This document shows, piece by piece, positions 1 to 7,400 of a stretch of 15,837 nt of DNA. Position numbers and translations under genes: made by a program. The notes under the pieces were generated by a model that did not search any database, was not told where the DNA came from, and was given only the letters and a program-made list of their open reading frames with translations. Position 1 is the stretch's first letter, and the number at the start of each line of letters is the position of its first letter. Source of the DNA: JANOAR01 sp031411235 (GTDB lineage: Bacteria; Verrucomicrobiota; Verrucomicrobiia; Verrucomicrobiales; Verrucomicrobiaceae); assembly GCA_031411235.1 (NCBI GenBank), contig JANOAR010000001.1, positions 1-15,837 of the forward strand. Direction: 5' to 3'.

Positions 1-1
1 A

Positions 2-124
2 CTCAACAGCCGCATCCAAGCCATCAAGAGCGCAGCAAGAGGCTTCCGCTCCTTCGCCAACTATCGAGTGCGTATCCTCTTCCACTGCGGCAAACTCGAT
101 CTCAAACCCTCAATCGCCCATTAA
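2..124 (+). CDS. ISL3-family transposase, C-terminal end only (partial)
   Basis: Forty codons and a TAA stop, open at the left edge of the window. The residues 'LNSRIQAIKSAARGFRSF' followed by 'NYRVRILFHCGKLDL' are the characteristic C-terminal tail of ISL3-type DDE transposases (the IQ.IK..ARGFR.F..YR..I.F..G pattern). The protein would cut and join the ends of its insertion sequence. The catalytic DDE region lies outside the window, so I cannot say whether the transposase is intact. The last 15 bp overlap the 3' end of the minus-strand gene that ends at 110. Family recognition is from the tail motif alone but is quite specific. Confidence 0.8.
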   Translation, partial: LNSRIQAIKSAARGFRSFANYRVRILFHCGKLDLKPSIAH

Positions 125-1522
125 AACCCGCGTAGAACCCATAAACTCAATATCGGTCACTGGCAGTGCGGCCTTCACAGCCAGCGCCTTCATTTGTACG
201 ATGCGATCCATCGCTCGATGCGCGGTTCGCAGACAGCCTTCGTGATCTTGCACAAAGAAGCGTAACATCCGCCGCACGCTGTGACTGATGAAGATGTTAT
301 GCCAATACACTTGCAACAGTGGTGGGATGCGCACGCGGCGAAAGAACAGTTTTTGCCGCGCAAACTCTTCGACATATAACAGCTCACGAATCACTTCATC
401 GGACAAGCGCAGTAACTCGATGAACGCATTCGCATCGGGGCAGCCGATGCTCTGCGCAAACTCACGCACGGCATCTTCGACCAGTGCGCCCTCCTTAAAC
501 AGGCGCAGTGTCACGAACGTGTTCAACTCCGTCCACAAGGCCGTGCCATCGACGAACGCGAGCCGTCGAAACGGCACCCAGCCGCCTGTTTGGCACCACA
601 CCATGCAGCCAACGATGTTATCGGCCTGGCGCAGTTCTTGGACATAGCGCTCATACTCCCAACCTACAAATGAGGGATACTCGCCACCGCCTTCATACTC
701 GCGACGGGTTTGCAACTCGATGATCTTTGCCACCTTAGTGCGGAAGAAATTACGATTCAGAGGCAGGTAGCGGAAAAAGTCGCTCTCGCCGTATTTCATC
801 GAGACAATCAGCGCCTCGCTGTCGATGCCTTCGAGCACCTCCGCGAAGGTGCCGCGATGCCACATCAGATCGCCAATGTGATACGCACCGACAGTCCAGG
901 TGCGGAAAATGAGCTTGCGTTGATATGTCTCAAACACGGGCAACATCGCTTTGAGAAAGGCGTTGGCTTGCACTGGATGCTGAAGGCATAGCTCACTGTG
1001 GAAGTCATCTTTCACATCACAGCCATCCGATTCACCAATGCGAACGATGACACCACTAACCTCGGGGAAGTCGGCTAGAAAGCAATCCAATAAGACACAG
1101 ATGAAGTCCTGTGGGCTGATGTTTTGCGCTTTGAGCACCGCTCGCAACCCTGCCGTGGCAGAGAAATAATCCATCGTCACATACACCGCGAGTCCGTGCG
1201 ACTGGAGCGTTGCGAAGCATTGCCTGAACTCTTCGCGATACCGCGCGATGCGTTGCCTTACCTCCGGCTCATACCACTCGTGGTCAGCTAGGTGCGAGAC
1301 ATCATCGAGGGACACCGCATTGAAACCGATGCGGCTCACTCGCTGCGCAAAGGCTTCAAGATCATCGTGTATCTGCCGCCAGCGCGAAGGGGCAGCAGAG
1401 GCTAGGTGGTCGAAGGGTATCTTCGACCAATTGATTGTGCGGCGATCATAGCCGCGAAAAAACGGGCCAATGGCGTCAATGAGATAGAGGGCGTTCTGCA
1501 CGCGCCATGATAGCGATGACAC
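110..1522 (-). CDS. TIM-barrel glycoside-hydrolase-like protein of unknown substrate
   Basis: 470 residues starting with GTG at 1522, the first start codon after an in-frame TGA at 1547-1549. No signal peptide is visible, so the product is probably cytoplasmic. The order of features suggests a (beta/alpha)8 barrel: a strand-like 'RIGFNAVSLDDVSH' near residue 64, 'LAVYVTMDYF' near 110, an acidic 'VRIGESDGCD' near 160, 'KLIFRTWTVGAYHIGDLMW' near 204, 'ALIVSMKYGESDFFRY' near 237, 'GGGEYPSFVGWEYERY' near 277 and 'MVWCQTGGWVPFRR' near 307. The aromatic-rich loops and acidic residues at strand ends resemble GH67/GH115-like glycosidases, but I cannot assign a family or substrate. The last ten or so residues (MGSTRVLMGD) are encoded by the probable IS end, so the native C-terminus may have been lost. 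It is transcribed divergently from the sigma factor gene. Confidence is high for a real gene and low for function. Confidence 0.6.
   Translation of the reverse strand: MSSLSWRVQNALYLIDAIGPFFRGYDRRTINWSKIPFDHLASAAPSRWRQIHDDLEAFAQRVSRIGFNAVSLDDVSHLADHEWYEPEVRQRIARYREEFRQCFATLQSHGLAVYVTMDYFSATAGLRAVLKAQNISPQDFICVLLDCFLADFPEVSGVIVRIGESDGCDVKDDFHSELCLQHPVQANAFLKAMLPVFETYQRKLIFRTWTVGAYHIGDLMWHRGTFAEVLEGIDSEALIVSMKYGESDFFRYLPLNRNFFRTKVAKIIELQTRREYEGGGEYPSFVGWEYERYVQELRQADNIVGCMVWCQTGGWVPFRRLAFVDGTALWTELNTFVTLRLFKEGALVEDAVREFAQSIGCPDANAFIELLRLSDEVIRELLYVEEFARQKLFFRRVRIPPLLQVYWHNIFISHSVRRMLRFFVQDHEGCLRTAHRAMDRIVQMKALAVKAALPVTDIEFMGSTRVLMGD
125..148. mobile_element. Probable right end of the ISL3-type element (terminal inverted repeat plus possible target duplication)
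   Basis: Directly after the transposase stop, the outward-facing complement of 121-140 begins GGGTTCTACGCGGG. This G-rich start followed by TTCT/CTCT is the style of terminal inverted repeat I know from ISL3 elements, which normally end within a few tens of bases of the transposase stop. The next eight bases (141-148, ataaactc) are AT-rich and could be the 8-bp target duplication typical of the family. The partner end is outside the window, so the exact border is inferred. Confidence 0.4.
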
Positions 1523-1643
1523 GCGTTCGGGCTCGAAACACTTCCGTCACATTGTGGCTGAGAAACAGCCATGCACTCCTTGCGTCATGATCGTCACGAT
1601 GACCGCCTTGTTTGCTGCACTGATTCGGGGATTCTGGCAGACT

Positions 1644-2210
1644 ATGTTCGATGCCCCACAAGCAATTACCGCCTGGCTTGAATGCCGTGATGAGAAGGCG
1701 GCACGTTGGATTGTAGAGCAGCACCGCCCGATGGTGCGCCGCATTGTCGCGGGATGGGTAACACAGCATGATTGGATCGATGACCTGGAACAACTAACCT
1801 TTATCAAGGCCTTCCATGCGATGCCTCGTTTGGTGCCTGGCAGTCGATTCGATGCGTGGCTCTCCACCATCGCTCGCAACACTTGTTCCAATGCCCAGCG
1901 TAACTTGAAGCGCAGGATCGTACACTCGGCCACGGACTGTGGCATCAAAGACTACGCCGACATGCTGGTAACGCACGATGTGCTGCCCGAAGATGATGAG
2001 CCAAGACAACGCGAAATCGTGCGCCTGTTCTCGCGCTTGCGGGTCAAGGATCGTCGCTTGCTGACACTCATTCACCTCGAAGGTCGCAGCACCCATGAAG
2101 TGGGCGAATGCCTCGGCATCAGCGAGGGCAACGTGCGGGTGCGTCTGCTGCGTAGCCAGCGCCTGCTGCGCGACGGTGCCCTCAGACTGCGGGCTGCGGG
2201 CCACCTCTGA
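1644..2210 (+). CDS. ECF-type RNA polymerase sigma factor
   Basis: 188 residues from ATG 1644. The frame stays open upstream to a GTG at 1554 (218 residues), but that extension is not conserved-looking and 188 is a normal ECF length. No start has a strong ribosome site. Region 2 covers roughly residues 15-85 of the short form, with 'DDLEQLTFIKAFHAMPRL' and 'FDAWLSTIARNTCSNAQR' matching the core-binding and -10 recognition helices. Region 4 covers about 125-180, with 'LEGRSTHEVGECLGISEGN' as the -35 helix-turn-helix and 'VRVRLLRSQRLLR' following it. There is no extra C-terminal domain. No anti-sigma gene is adjacent: the upstream gene is the divergent TIM-barrel protein, and downstream it converges on the copper oxidase with a 3-bp gap. 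Its control and targets cannot be read from the window. Confidence 0.88.
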   Translation: MFDAPQAITAWLECRDEKAARWIVEQHRPMVRRIVAGWVTQHDWIDDLEQLTFIKAFHAMPRLVPGSRFDAWLSTIARNTCSNAQRNLKRRIVHSATDCGIKDYADMLVTHDVLPEDDEPRQREIVRLFSRLRVKDRRLLTLIHLEGRSTHEVGECLGISEGNVRVRLLRSQRLLRDGALRLRAAGHL

Positions 2211-2213
2211 TAA

Positions 2214-2963
2214 TCACGGCTTGCCAACCACCCTTGCTGCGGTGGCGCTGTGCCTCGCTTCGCCCAGTTGCAGGGTCACAGGCAGTGATGTCTTGCCGCT
2301 GAGTTGCTTCAGTTCGCCCTGCCATCCATCACCTTTCAGCACGATCTCGAACTCCAGCGAGCCGCCGTAGATCACGCCATACGGGTTCACGTTGCGCACC
2401 CGGAAGGTGCTGCCTTTCGCGGTGGCTAGGCCGCTGCGGTCAGGTTGGAAGGCGATCGTTTTGCCGCCAATTTTCAGGGCCACGGTTTGATTGAAGATGG
2501 AGAAGGCATCGAAGACCGTGACGGTGCCAGCGAGTTGCAGCTCGTTGCCGTTGATGAGTTCAGCGCGTTTGATTTGCAACGATTGCCCAGCGGTAGTCAG
2601 GCCGAAAAATGCGACGCTGGGATCAGTGCTCACCGCCTTGGCTGCCTTGGGATGGATGGTGAACTGGGTGAACATGCCCTCCATCATGTGCTCGGCCACA
2701 TGGCAGTGGTAGAGCCAGGAGCCGGGGTTACTGGCCACCATGTCGGCGACTTTCATGGTGGCGGGCAGCAGTTCCACCACATCCGTGCGACGGCGGCCAT
2801 CTTCGAGCACTCGCTCGCCATGCCAATGGGCGGTGTGGAAGTCGTCCTCCGAGCCAAGGGCGAAGACATACCAACGCACTCGCTCGCCTTCGTTCATATC
2901 GAGGCCCGTGAGATTGCCAAAAACGAGCCCGTTGATCGCGTGGCGGCCACCAGCTTCCAGCAT
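2214..2963 (-). CDS. Multicopper oxidase, C-terminal half (gene split by a frameshift)
   Basis: 250 codons in a different frame from the upstream half. It begins inside the conserved '(R/M)HAING.VFGNL.GL' segment of ceruloplasmin-like multicopper oxidases. Copper ligands are intact: H43-T-A-H46-W-H48-G (the HxxHxH trinuclear motif) and H86-C-H88-V-A-E-H92...M97 (the HCHxxxHxxxxM motif joining the type 1 and type 3 sites, with Met as axial ligand). About 150 further residues follow the type 1 site, more than a minimal oxidase needs. They are beta-rich and may form an extra domain. The ATG at 2963 is unlikely to be a natural start. Together with the 2894-3781 frame this encodes one oxidase of about 505-522 residues. 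The stop lies 3 bp from the sigma factor's stop, tail to tail. Confidence 0.82.
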   Translation of the reverse strand: MLEAGGRHAINGLVFGNLTGLDMNEGERVRWYVFALGSEDDFHTAHWHGERVLEDGRRRTDVVELLPATMKVADMVASNPGSWLYHCHVAEHMMEGMFTQFTIHPKAAKAVSTDPSVAFFGLTTAGQSLQIKRAELINGNELQLAGTVTVFDAFSIFNQTVALKIGGKTIAFQPDRSGLATAKGSTFRVRNVNPYGVIYGGSLEFEIVLKGDGWQGELKQLSGKTSLPVTLQLGEARHSATAARVVGKP

Positions 2964-3781
2964 CTGCTGTGTCTCGACCCAGGGTCTCGGTGGCGGCCAC
3001 CTCGTTCGGAGTTGATGTATTCCAGAGCCTCCAGAGTATCCGCGTCCAGGCCGCTCTCGTCGAAAATCATGAACAGGCTCGCCATCTCACGATCCACGTC
3101 CGACGGAGTGCCGTCGGCGCGAGCGCGTTTTGGATCGGTGACGAGAATGAAGCCGACGAGACCTTGGTTCGCCTCACTATCACCCGTGACATGGCTGTGA
3201 TAGAGCCAGCCTTTAGAACTGGGCTCCGAGGGCATCGGGCCGCTGGCTTCATCGAGCTGCCAGACATAGGTGAATCTGGCCCCCGATGCGACAGCCGCAC
3301 CGAGTCCTGGATTCGGCTGGTAGTAGGCCCCTTCATTGTCCTTGTCGTAGCGCACACCGTGCGGGTGCATGGAGAGCGGCTGCGGGGTGCGATTCAGGAA
3401 GGTCACGGCCAGCGTCTCGCCCACCACACCACGCAGCACAGGGCCGAGGATGCCAAGCCTGTCCGTGGCAAAGGCCTTCGCGCTGAACGTGGCGTCCGTG
3501 TACTGCACATAGCGCAGCTTGCTCACAGGCTGGTGATTCTGCACGGGCGGCGGCAGGGATTTGCCACACACCGGATCACTGCCCAACGGTGCGTAGTCCC
3601 ACAGCACGGGCTCCGCAGCGATGTAGTAGCGGCGGGTTGTGGCAGGATCGGGTGCCTTGCCGAAGAGCTTGCCGCCCACATCGCCCATCGCAGCGGTGAC
3701 GGTAACGGTGGGCGCAGTCTGGGCCGATGCGCTGACGCAAAACATGATGAAGAGGAAGGCTTTGGTCATGGACACGTTCAT
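2894..3781 (-). CDS. Multicopper oxidase, N-terminal half with signal peptide (frameshifted)
   Basis: Starts at ATG 3781 (ATG 3769, four codons later, is equally possible). I rejected the longer frame to 3931 because its first 50 residues look non-coding and overlap the divergent chaperone gene. A Sec signal peptide 'MTKAFLFIMFCVSASAQT' leads the protein to the cell envelope. Copper ligands are H139-P-H141-G (first HxHG) and H195-S-H197 (second HxH), in contexts 'SMHPHGVRY' and 'GWLYHSHVTGD' typical of the first cupredoxin domain. The last roughly 40 codons (from about 3012 downward) are out-of-frame sequence ending at a chance stop. The missing two ligand motifs lie in the 2214-2963 frame. 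A joined protein would oxidise metal ions or phenolics using O2. The SCO chaperone gene is divergent, 85 bp away. Confidence 0.82.
   Translation of the reverse strand: MNVSMTKAFLFIMFCVSASAQTAPTVTVTAAMGDVGGKLFGKAPDPATTRRYYIAAEPVLWDYAPLGSDPVCGKSLPPPVQNHQPVSKLRYVQYTDATFSAKAFATDRLGILGPVLRGVVGETLAVTFLNRTPQPLSMHPHGVRYDKDNEGAYYQPNPGLGAAVASGARFTYVWQLDEASGPMPSEPSSKGWLYHSHVTGDSEANQGLVGFILVTDPKRARADGTPSDVDREMASLFMIFDESGLDADTLEALEYINSERGGRHRDPGSRHSRCWKLVAATRSTGSFLAISRASI
2940..3001. repeat. 12-bp direct repeats exactly 50 bp apart at the oxidase frameshift
   Basis: GTGGCGGCCACC occurs at 2940-2951 and again at 2990-3001. On the coding (minus) strand both copies are read as Gly-Gly-Arg-His in their own frames. 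The offset of 50 bp leaves remainder 2 when divided by 3, and arithmetic on the frames shows that removing one 50-bp unit joins the two halves of the oxidase in one open frame. Confidence 0.9.
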
Positions 3782-3866
3782 GCGAGCAACCCAATGACGA
3801 GGCAAGCCATGCCCTGTGTCGAAACCGTCGCTTACCTTTTGCGAGGGACTGCGACAGAGATGGCCG

Positions 3867-4406
3867 ATGAAGCTGTTCCATCTCCTCCTGCCCTGTCTCA
3901 TGCTGCTGCCTGCCAGCGCCGCAGAACTCACCGTAGGCGACCTCGTGCCCGATTGCGGATTGATTGATCAACACGGTAAACCCTTCCAACTGAGTCAGTT
4001 CAAGGGGCAAGCTTTAGCCATCACCTTCATCTTCACCCGCTGTCCTCTGCCCGACTTATGCCCACGCATGACGGCAAATTTTATCGCGGTGCAGCGTGAG
4101 CTGGCGAAGGACAAGAACTGGCACTTGGTGTCGATGTCCTTCGACCCCGAGCACGACACGCCAGCGATCCTCGATGCCTATGCGAAAGCCCACGCTGCTG
4201 ATGCCAACCACTGGACTTTCGCCACGGGCAAGGTGGTCGAGTTCGGCTCGTTGTTTGGGCTGAAGGCCGTGGTAAAAGAAGGGTTGCTCGACCACAACCT
4301 GCGCACTGTGGTGATCGACGCCACAGGCCGCGTGCAGCATGTCTTCAAGGGCAACGAATGGACGGCGCAGGAGCTGGTGTGGGAACTGCGCAAGGCGATG
4401 CGGTAG
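3867..4406 (+). CDS. SCO1/SenC-family copper chaperone
   Basis: 179 residues from ATG 3867, chosen because it starts a clean signal peptide (MKLFHLLLPCLMLLPASAAE). The frame extends to 3816 but that part overlaps the promoter region of the divergent oxidase. A thioredoxin-like fold follows with the metal-binding pair C59 and C65 in 'FTRCPLPDLCPRM', a spacing variant (CPLPxxCP) of the usual CxxxCP, and the conserved distal His143 in 'LDHNLRTVV'. SCO proteins deliver copper to, or reduce cysteines of, copper enzymes outside the membrane. Usually this is the CuA site of cytochrome oxidase. No oxidase subunits are present here, so the neighbouring multicopper oxidase is a possible client. The signal peptide has no lipobox (LLPC rather than L-A/S-G/A-C), so I predict a cleaved periplasmic protein. 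Confidence 0.9.
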   Translation: MKLFHLLLPCLMLLPASAAELTVGDLVPDCGLIDQHGKPFQLSQFKGQALAITFIFTRCPLPDLCPRMTANFIAVQRELAKDKNWHLVSMSFDPEHDTPAILDAYAKAHAADANHWTFATGKVVEFGSLFGLKAVVKEGLLDHNLRTVVIDATGRVQHVFKGNEWTAQELVWELRKAMR

Positions 4407-4440
4407 AGTAGTGATGAGCTAAAGCTCTGAACTACTCTAC
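4403..4440. terminator. Hairpin spanning both convergent stop codons, probable bidirectional terminator
   Basis: GTAGAGTAGT at 4403-4412 pairs perfectly with ACTACTCTAC at 4431-4440. Inside the loop GAGC at 4416-4419 pairs with GCTC at 4424-4427. The left arm holds the TAG stop of the SCO gene (4404-4406), and the right arm holds the TAG of the giant phosphoesterase gene (complement of 4437-4439). There is no U-tract on either side, so termination is inferred from position and symmetry. Confidence 0.55.
4416..4427. repeat. Intergenic palindrome GAGCTAAAGCTC, copy 1
   Basis: The 12-mer GAGCTAAAGCTC here is the exact reverse complement of GAGCTTTAGCTC at 13919-13930. Both copies lie in non-coding gaps and both have GTAGT nearby at a similar distance. 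This suggests a dispersed REP-like element rather than a simple terminator loop. Confidence 0.5.
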
Positions 4441-7400
4441 GGTGCCGAACTCACCTTCACCCGGTAGAAGCGTGTCATGCCGGGCGTGCTGCCCGGCGCT
4501 GTGCCGGTGGTGGTGCCGTCATCCGTCCACACGCGGGTGGTGCCATCGCCGAGGACTTCCACGGAGGCATTGTTCCAGGTCATAAGGTCGGTGCTCCAGA
4601 GCACTTGATACTTGCGATCGGGCAGTGTGGGGAAAGCTACGTCGATGCTGCCAGTCGAGGCATTCGGTGGCGAGGTCGTCCACTGGTAGCGATCCGATGC
4701 GCCGGGTTGCAGGCCGAAGAGGTACTCGGCTTTCGCATCCAGCCCGTCGCCGTCGGTGTCGGCTGTCGCATCGGCGTTGCTGAAGCGGTTCATGCCGTTG
4801 GCAATTTCAAACTCATCGGCCACGCCATCGCCATCGCTGTCCGCCGCGCCTTGCTTGATCATGGTGAAACTATCGGGCGTGGTGAAGGTGCCCACAGTCG
4901 CTCCTTTCTCGACATACGTGGCATCGAGGCGTGTGCCGTTGACGTCGATGTTGAAGGTGCCGCCGGTGTTGTAGCTCACATACATGACGGGGTGGTTGAG
5001 TGAGCCGCCGGAGATTTCACCCGCGCTGCCAGTCACGGTATAGACGGCCCCGAAGTGATCGCGCGGGCCGGTCAGCGGCTTGATGTAGGCTCCACCAGCG
5101 GTGCTGGTGAGGCCGCGCCCGGTATTCTTTTTCATCGACGCGGTGAGCGTGCTGGAGACGCCGTAGTGGCCGTCTAACAACACACTGCGTTCATACGCAT
5201 GGCTGTGGCCCACGAGCACCATATCCACGCCGCCAGCTTCGAGAATGGGGCCGAAGTTGGTGCGCATCTGCACCATCTGCGTTTCGGTGTCGGAGTCGTG
5301 GCTGCCCTTGGAATACGGCGGGTGGTGGAAGAAGGCGATGATCCAGGTCTTCGTAGTGCTGGCCAGATCATTCGCCAGCCACACGGCCTGCGGCCCTGTG
5401 GCGGAGAGGCTGCTGGTCTGCGAGTCGATGTTCACGAAGTGAATGTTCCCGTAGTCGAAGGAGTTGTAGCGCTCTGTGCCGCTGGCCACGCCGCCGCATT
5501 CGCCCGCCGTGGGAAAGGTGAACATGTCGAAGTAGGGGAAGTTCGCGGTGGTGCTGGTACTGCCGTTGTTCGCATCATGATTGCCCATGCAAGACCACAA
5601 CGGCATCTTGCGGAACATGGTGGGATAGATGTCATAGAACCCCGCCTGGTATTCCGCATCGGTGCCGCTGTTGTAGGCGTTGTCGCCGAGCATTAAGCAC
5701 AAGTCCGGGGCGCGGCTGCCCGTCCAGGCGTAGTAGGCATCGCGCACATCCCTTTGGAACTGCGTGGCGCGCCCGCAATCGCCGACAACCCAGACGCGTG
5801 TATCCGTCGCGGTGCCAGGCGTTGGCGAGGTGCGGAAAGTGTAGTCCACCGTGTCGCCTACAAGCGTGTCCGTGGGCGAGCCAATGCTGTAAAAATACCG
5901 GGTGTGAGGCGACAAGCCTGTGAGTTGCACGACGTGATCCGTCCTGGCGGCGCTTTCATTCGCCATCTGGTTGAGGCTGCCGACGGCGGTGCCAAAATTC
6001 ACGCGACCAAACACGGGCTGCGTGGTGCGCCAGCGGATGATGATGCTGTTTTGGTTGTTCTGATTCAAGTAGGGGCCTCGGGTCAAGGTGCCGCTGCCTG
6101 CATTGGCATTCACGGTGATGCTGACGGGGCTGGAGGTCGTTGCATTGGCATCGCTGTCGGTTGCTACGGCGGTTAAGATGTAGGTGCCCATGGTCGCGCC
6201 GTTCCAGGTGTAGGCAAAGGGTGCGGTCAATGACTCGCCAAGTTTTGTGGCACCTTGGAAGAACTCAACCTTGCTCACGGGGCCTTCCGCATCGCTCGCT
6301 GTCGCGATCAGCTCCACGATGGCGGGCGTGACATAGATAGAGCCGTTCGATGGTGTGGTGAGTGCGACCGTCGGTGGTGTGCCGATGGGCAGAGTGATAC
6401 TCACGTTGTCGAGGCCGTGAACTTGGTCGGGCGACGTGGCGACGGCGTTGTCGTCAATCCAGCGGAAGAGGATGTTCGCGCCATTGTTCCAGGCGGCGTT
6501 GAGCGCAAAGGTGGCGGGTGCGATCGTGCTTACACCGATTGTATTCGGCACATTCGACAGCGTGGGATTCAGCGACGCAACATTGCTCCATGTCGTGCCA
6601 TTATCGAGGCTGTAAAAAAGCCAGTAGCCAGGCAGTTCGTTCGCCGTCGCCGGTGCGGTAAAGCGGCGGATGTCATAGCCGATGCGCAGTGAATGGATCG
6701 CGGCACCGCTGGCATTGGTGAGGCTCAATTGCAGCGCCACGAACTGCCCCGTGGTGGGCGATGTTCCAAGCGCACGATCCGTTGGCGATGCTGGTAATGC
6801 ATAGTTGAAGCCTGCGGTGTTGCTTGATGTCGTGAACGTCGTGAGGGCAGTCAGAGTGTTATTCAGCGTGCTCGCTCCGCCAACGGCTGTGCCTGTGATC
6901 GGGATGGTATCCGTGAACGTGGTGTTACCGCCGCCGAACACCCCGTAGAATGACCAGCGTGTGGGCTGCGCGGTGCCGGTGCCCATGGTGTCGAAGGTCT
7001 CGGTGAATGAGTTAATGAACGACCCAGGCGCGAGCACGGTGATGCTGTTGGCGCTGCTCGTGGCGCTGCCACCATCGTTGTCCGTTGCCACAGCAGTGAG
7101 CGAGTAACTGCCGGGTGCGATGCTGCTCCAGACGAAGGTGAACGGTGCGGTGAGGTCTTCACCCAGCTTTGTCGCTCCTTCATAGAACTCGACCTTCGAG
7201 ACAAGTCCGTCAGTATCGCTCGCACTCGCGGTCAGCGTCATCGCATTGGCGACGATGCTCGCGCCATTCGCGGGTGCGCTGAGCACCACGCTGGGCACCA
7301 CGTTATCGACATTGGTAACAGTGAGGGCAACGGCGGCAGAAGTGGTCGTGGTCGCTGCATTGTCAGTGGCTTTGGCGGTCAGTGAATAGCTGCCGCTGAT

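Noticed and set aside
2951..3018. Programmed ribosomal frameshift in the multicopper oxidase
   Set aside because: No slippery heptamer or run of identical bases with a following stem is visible at the break. An indel or sequencing error is simpler.
3894..3896. Cys10 of the SCO protein as a lipoprotein attachment site
   Set aside because: The context LLPC lacks the small residue at -1 of a lipobox, and the hydrophobic core continues past it to an ASA-A cleavage site.
2445..3967. Long plus-strand frames (251 and 332 residues) opposite the multicopper oxidase
   Set aside because: They are antisense to frames carrying all the copper-ligand motifs and a signal peptide, have no recognisable domain, and are rich in His, Arg and Ala as expected for shadows.
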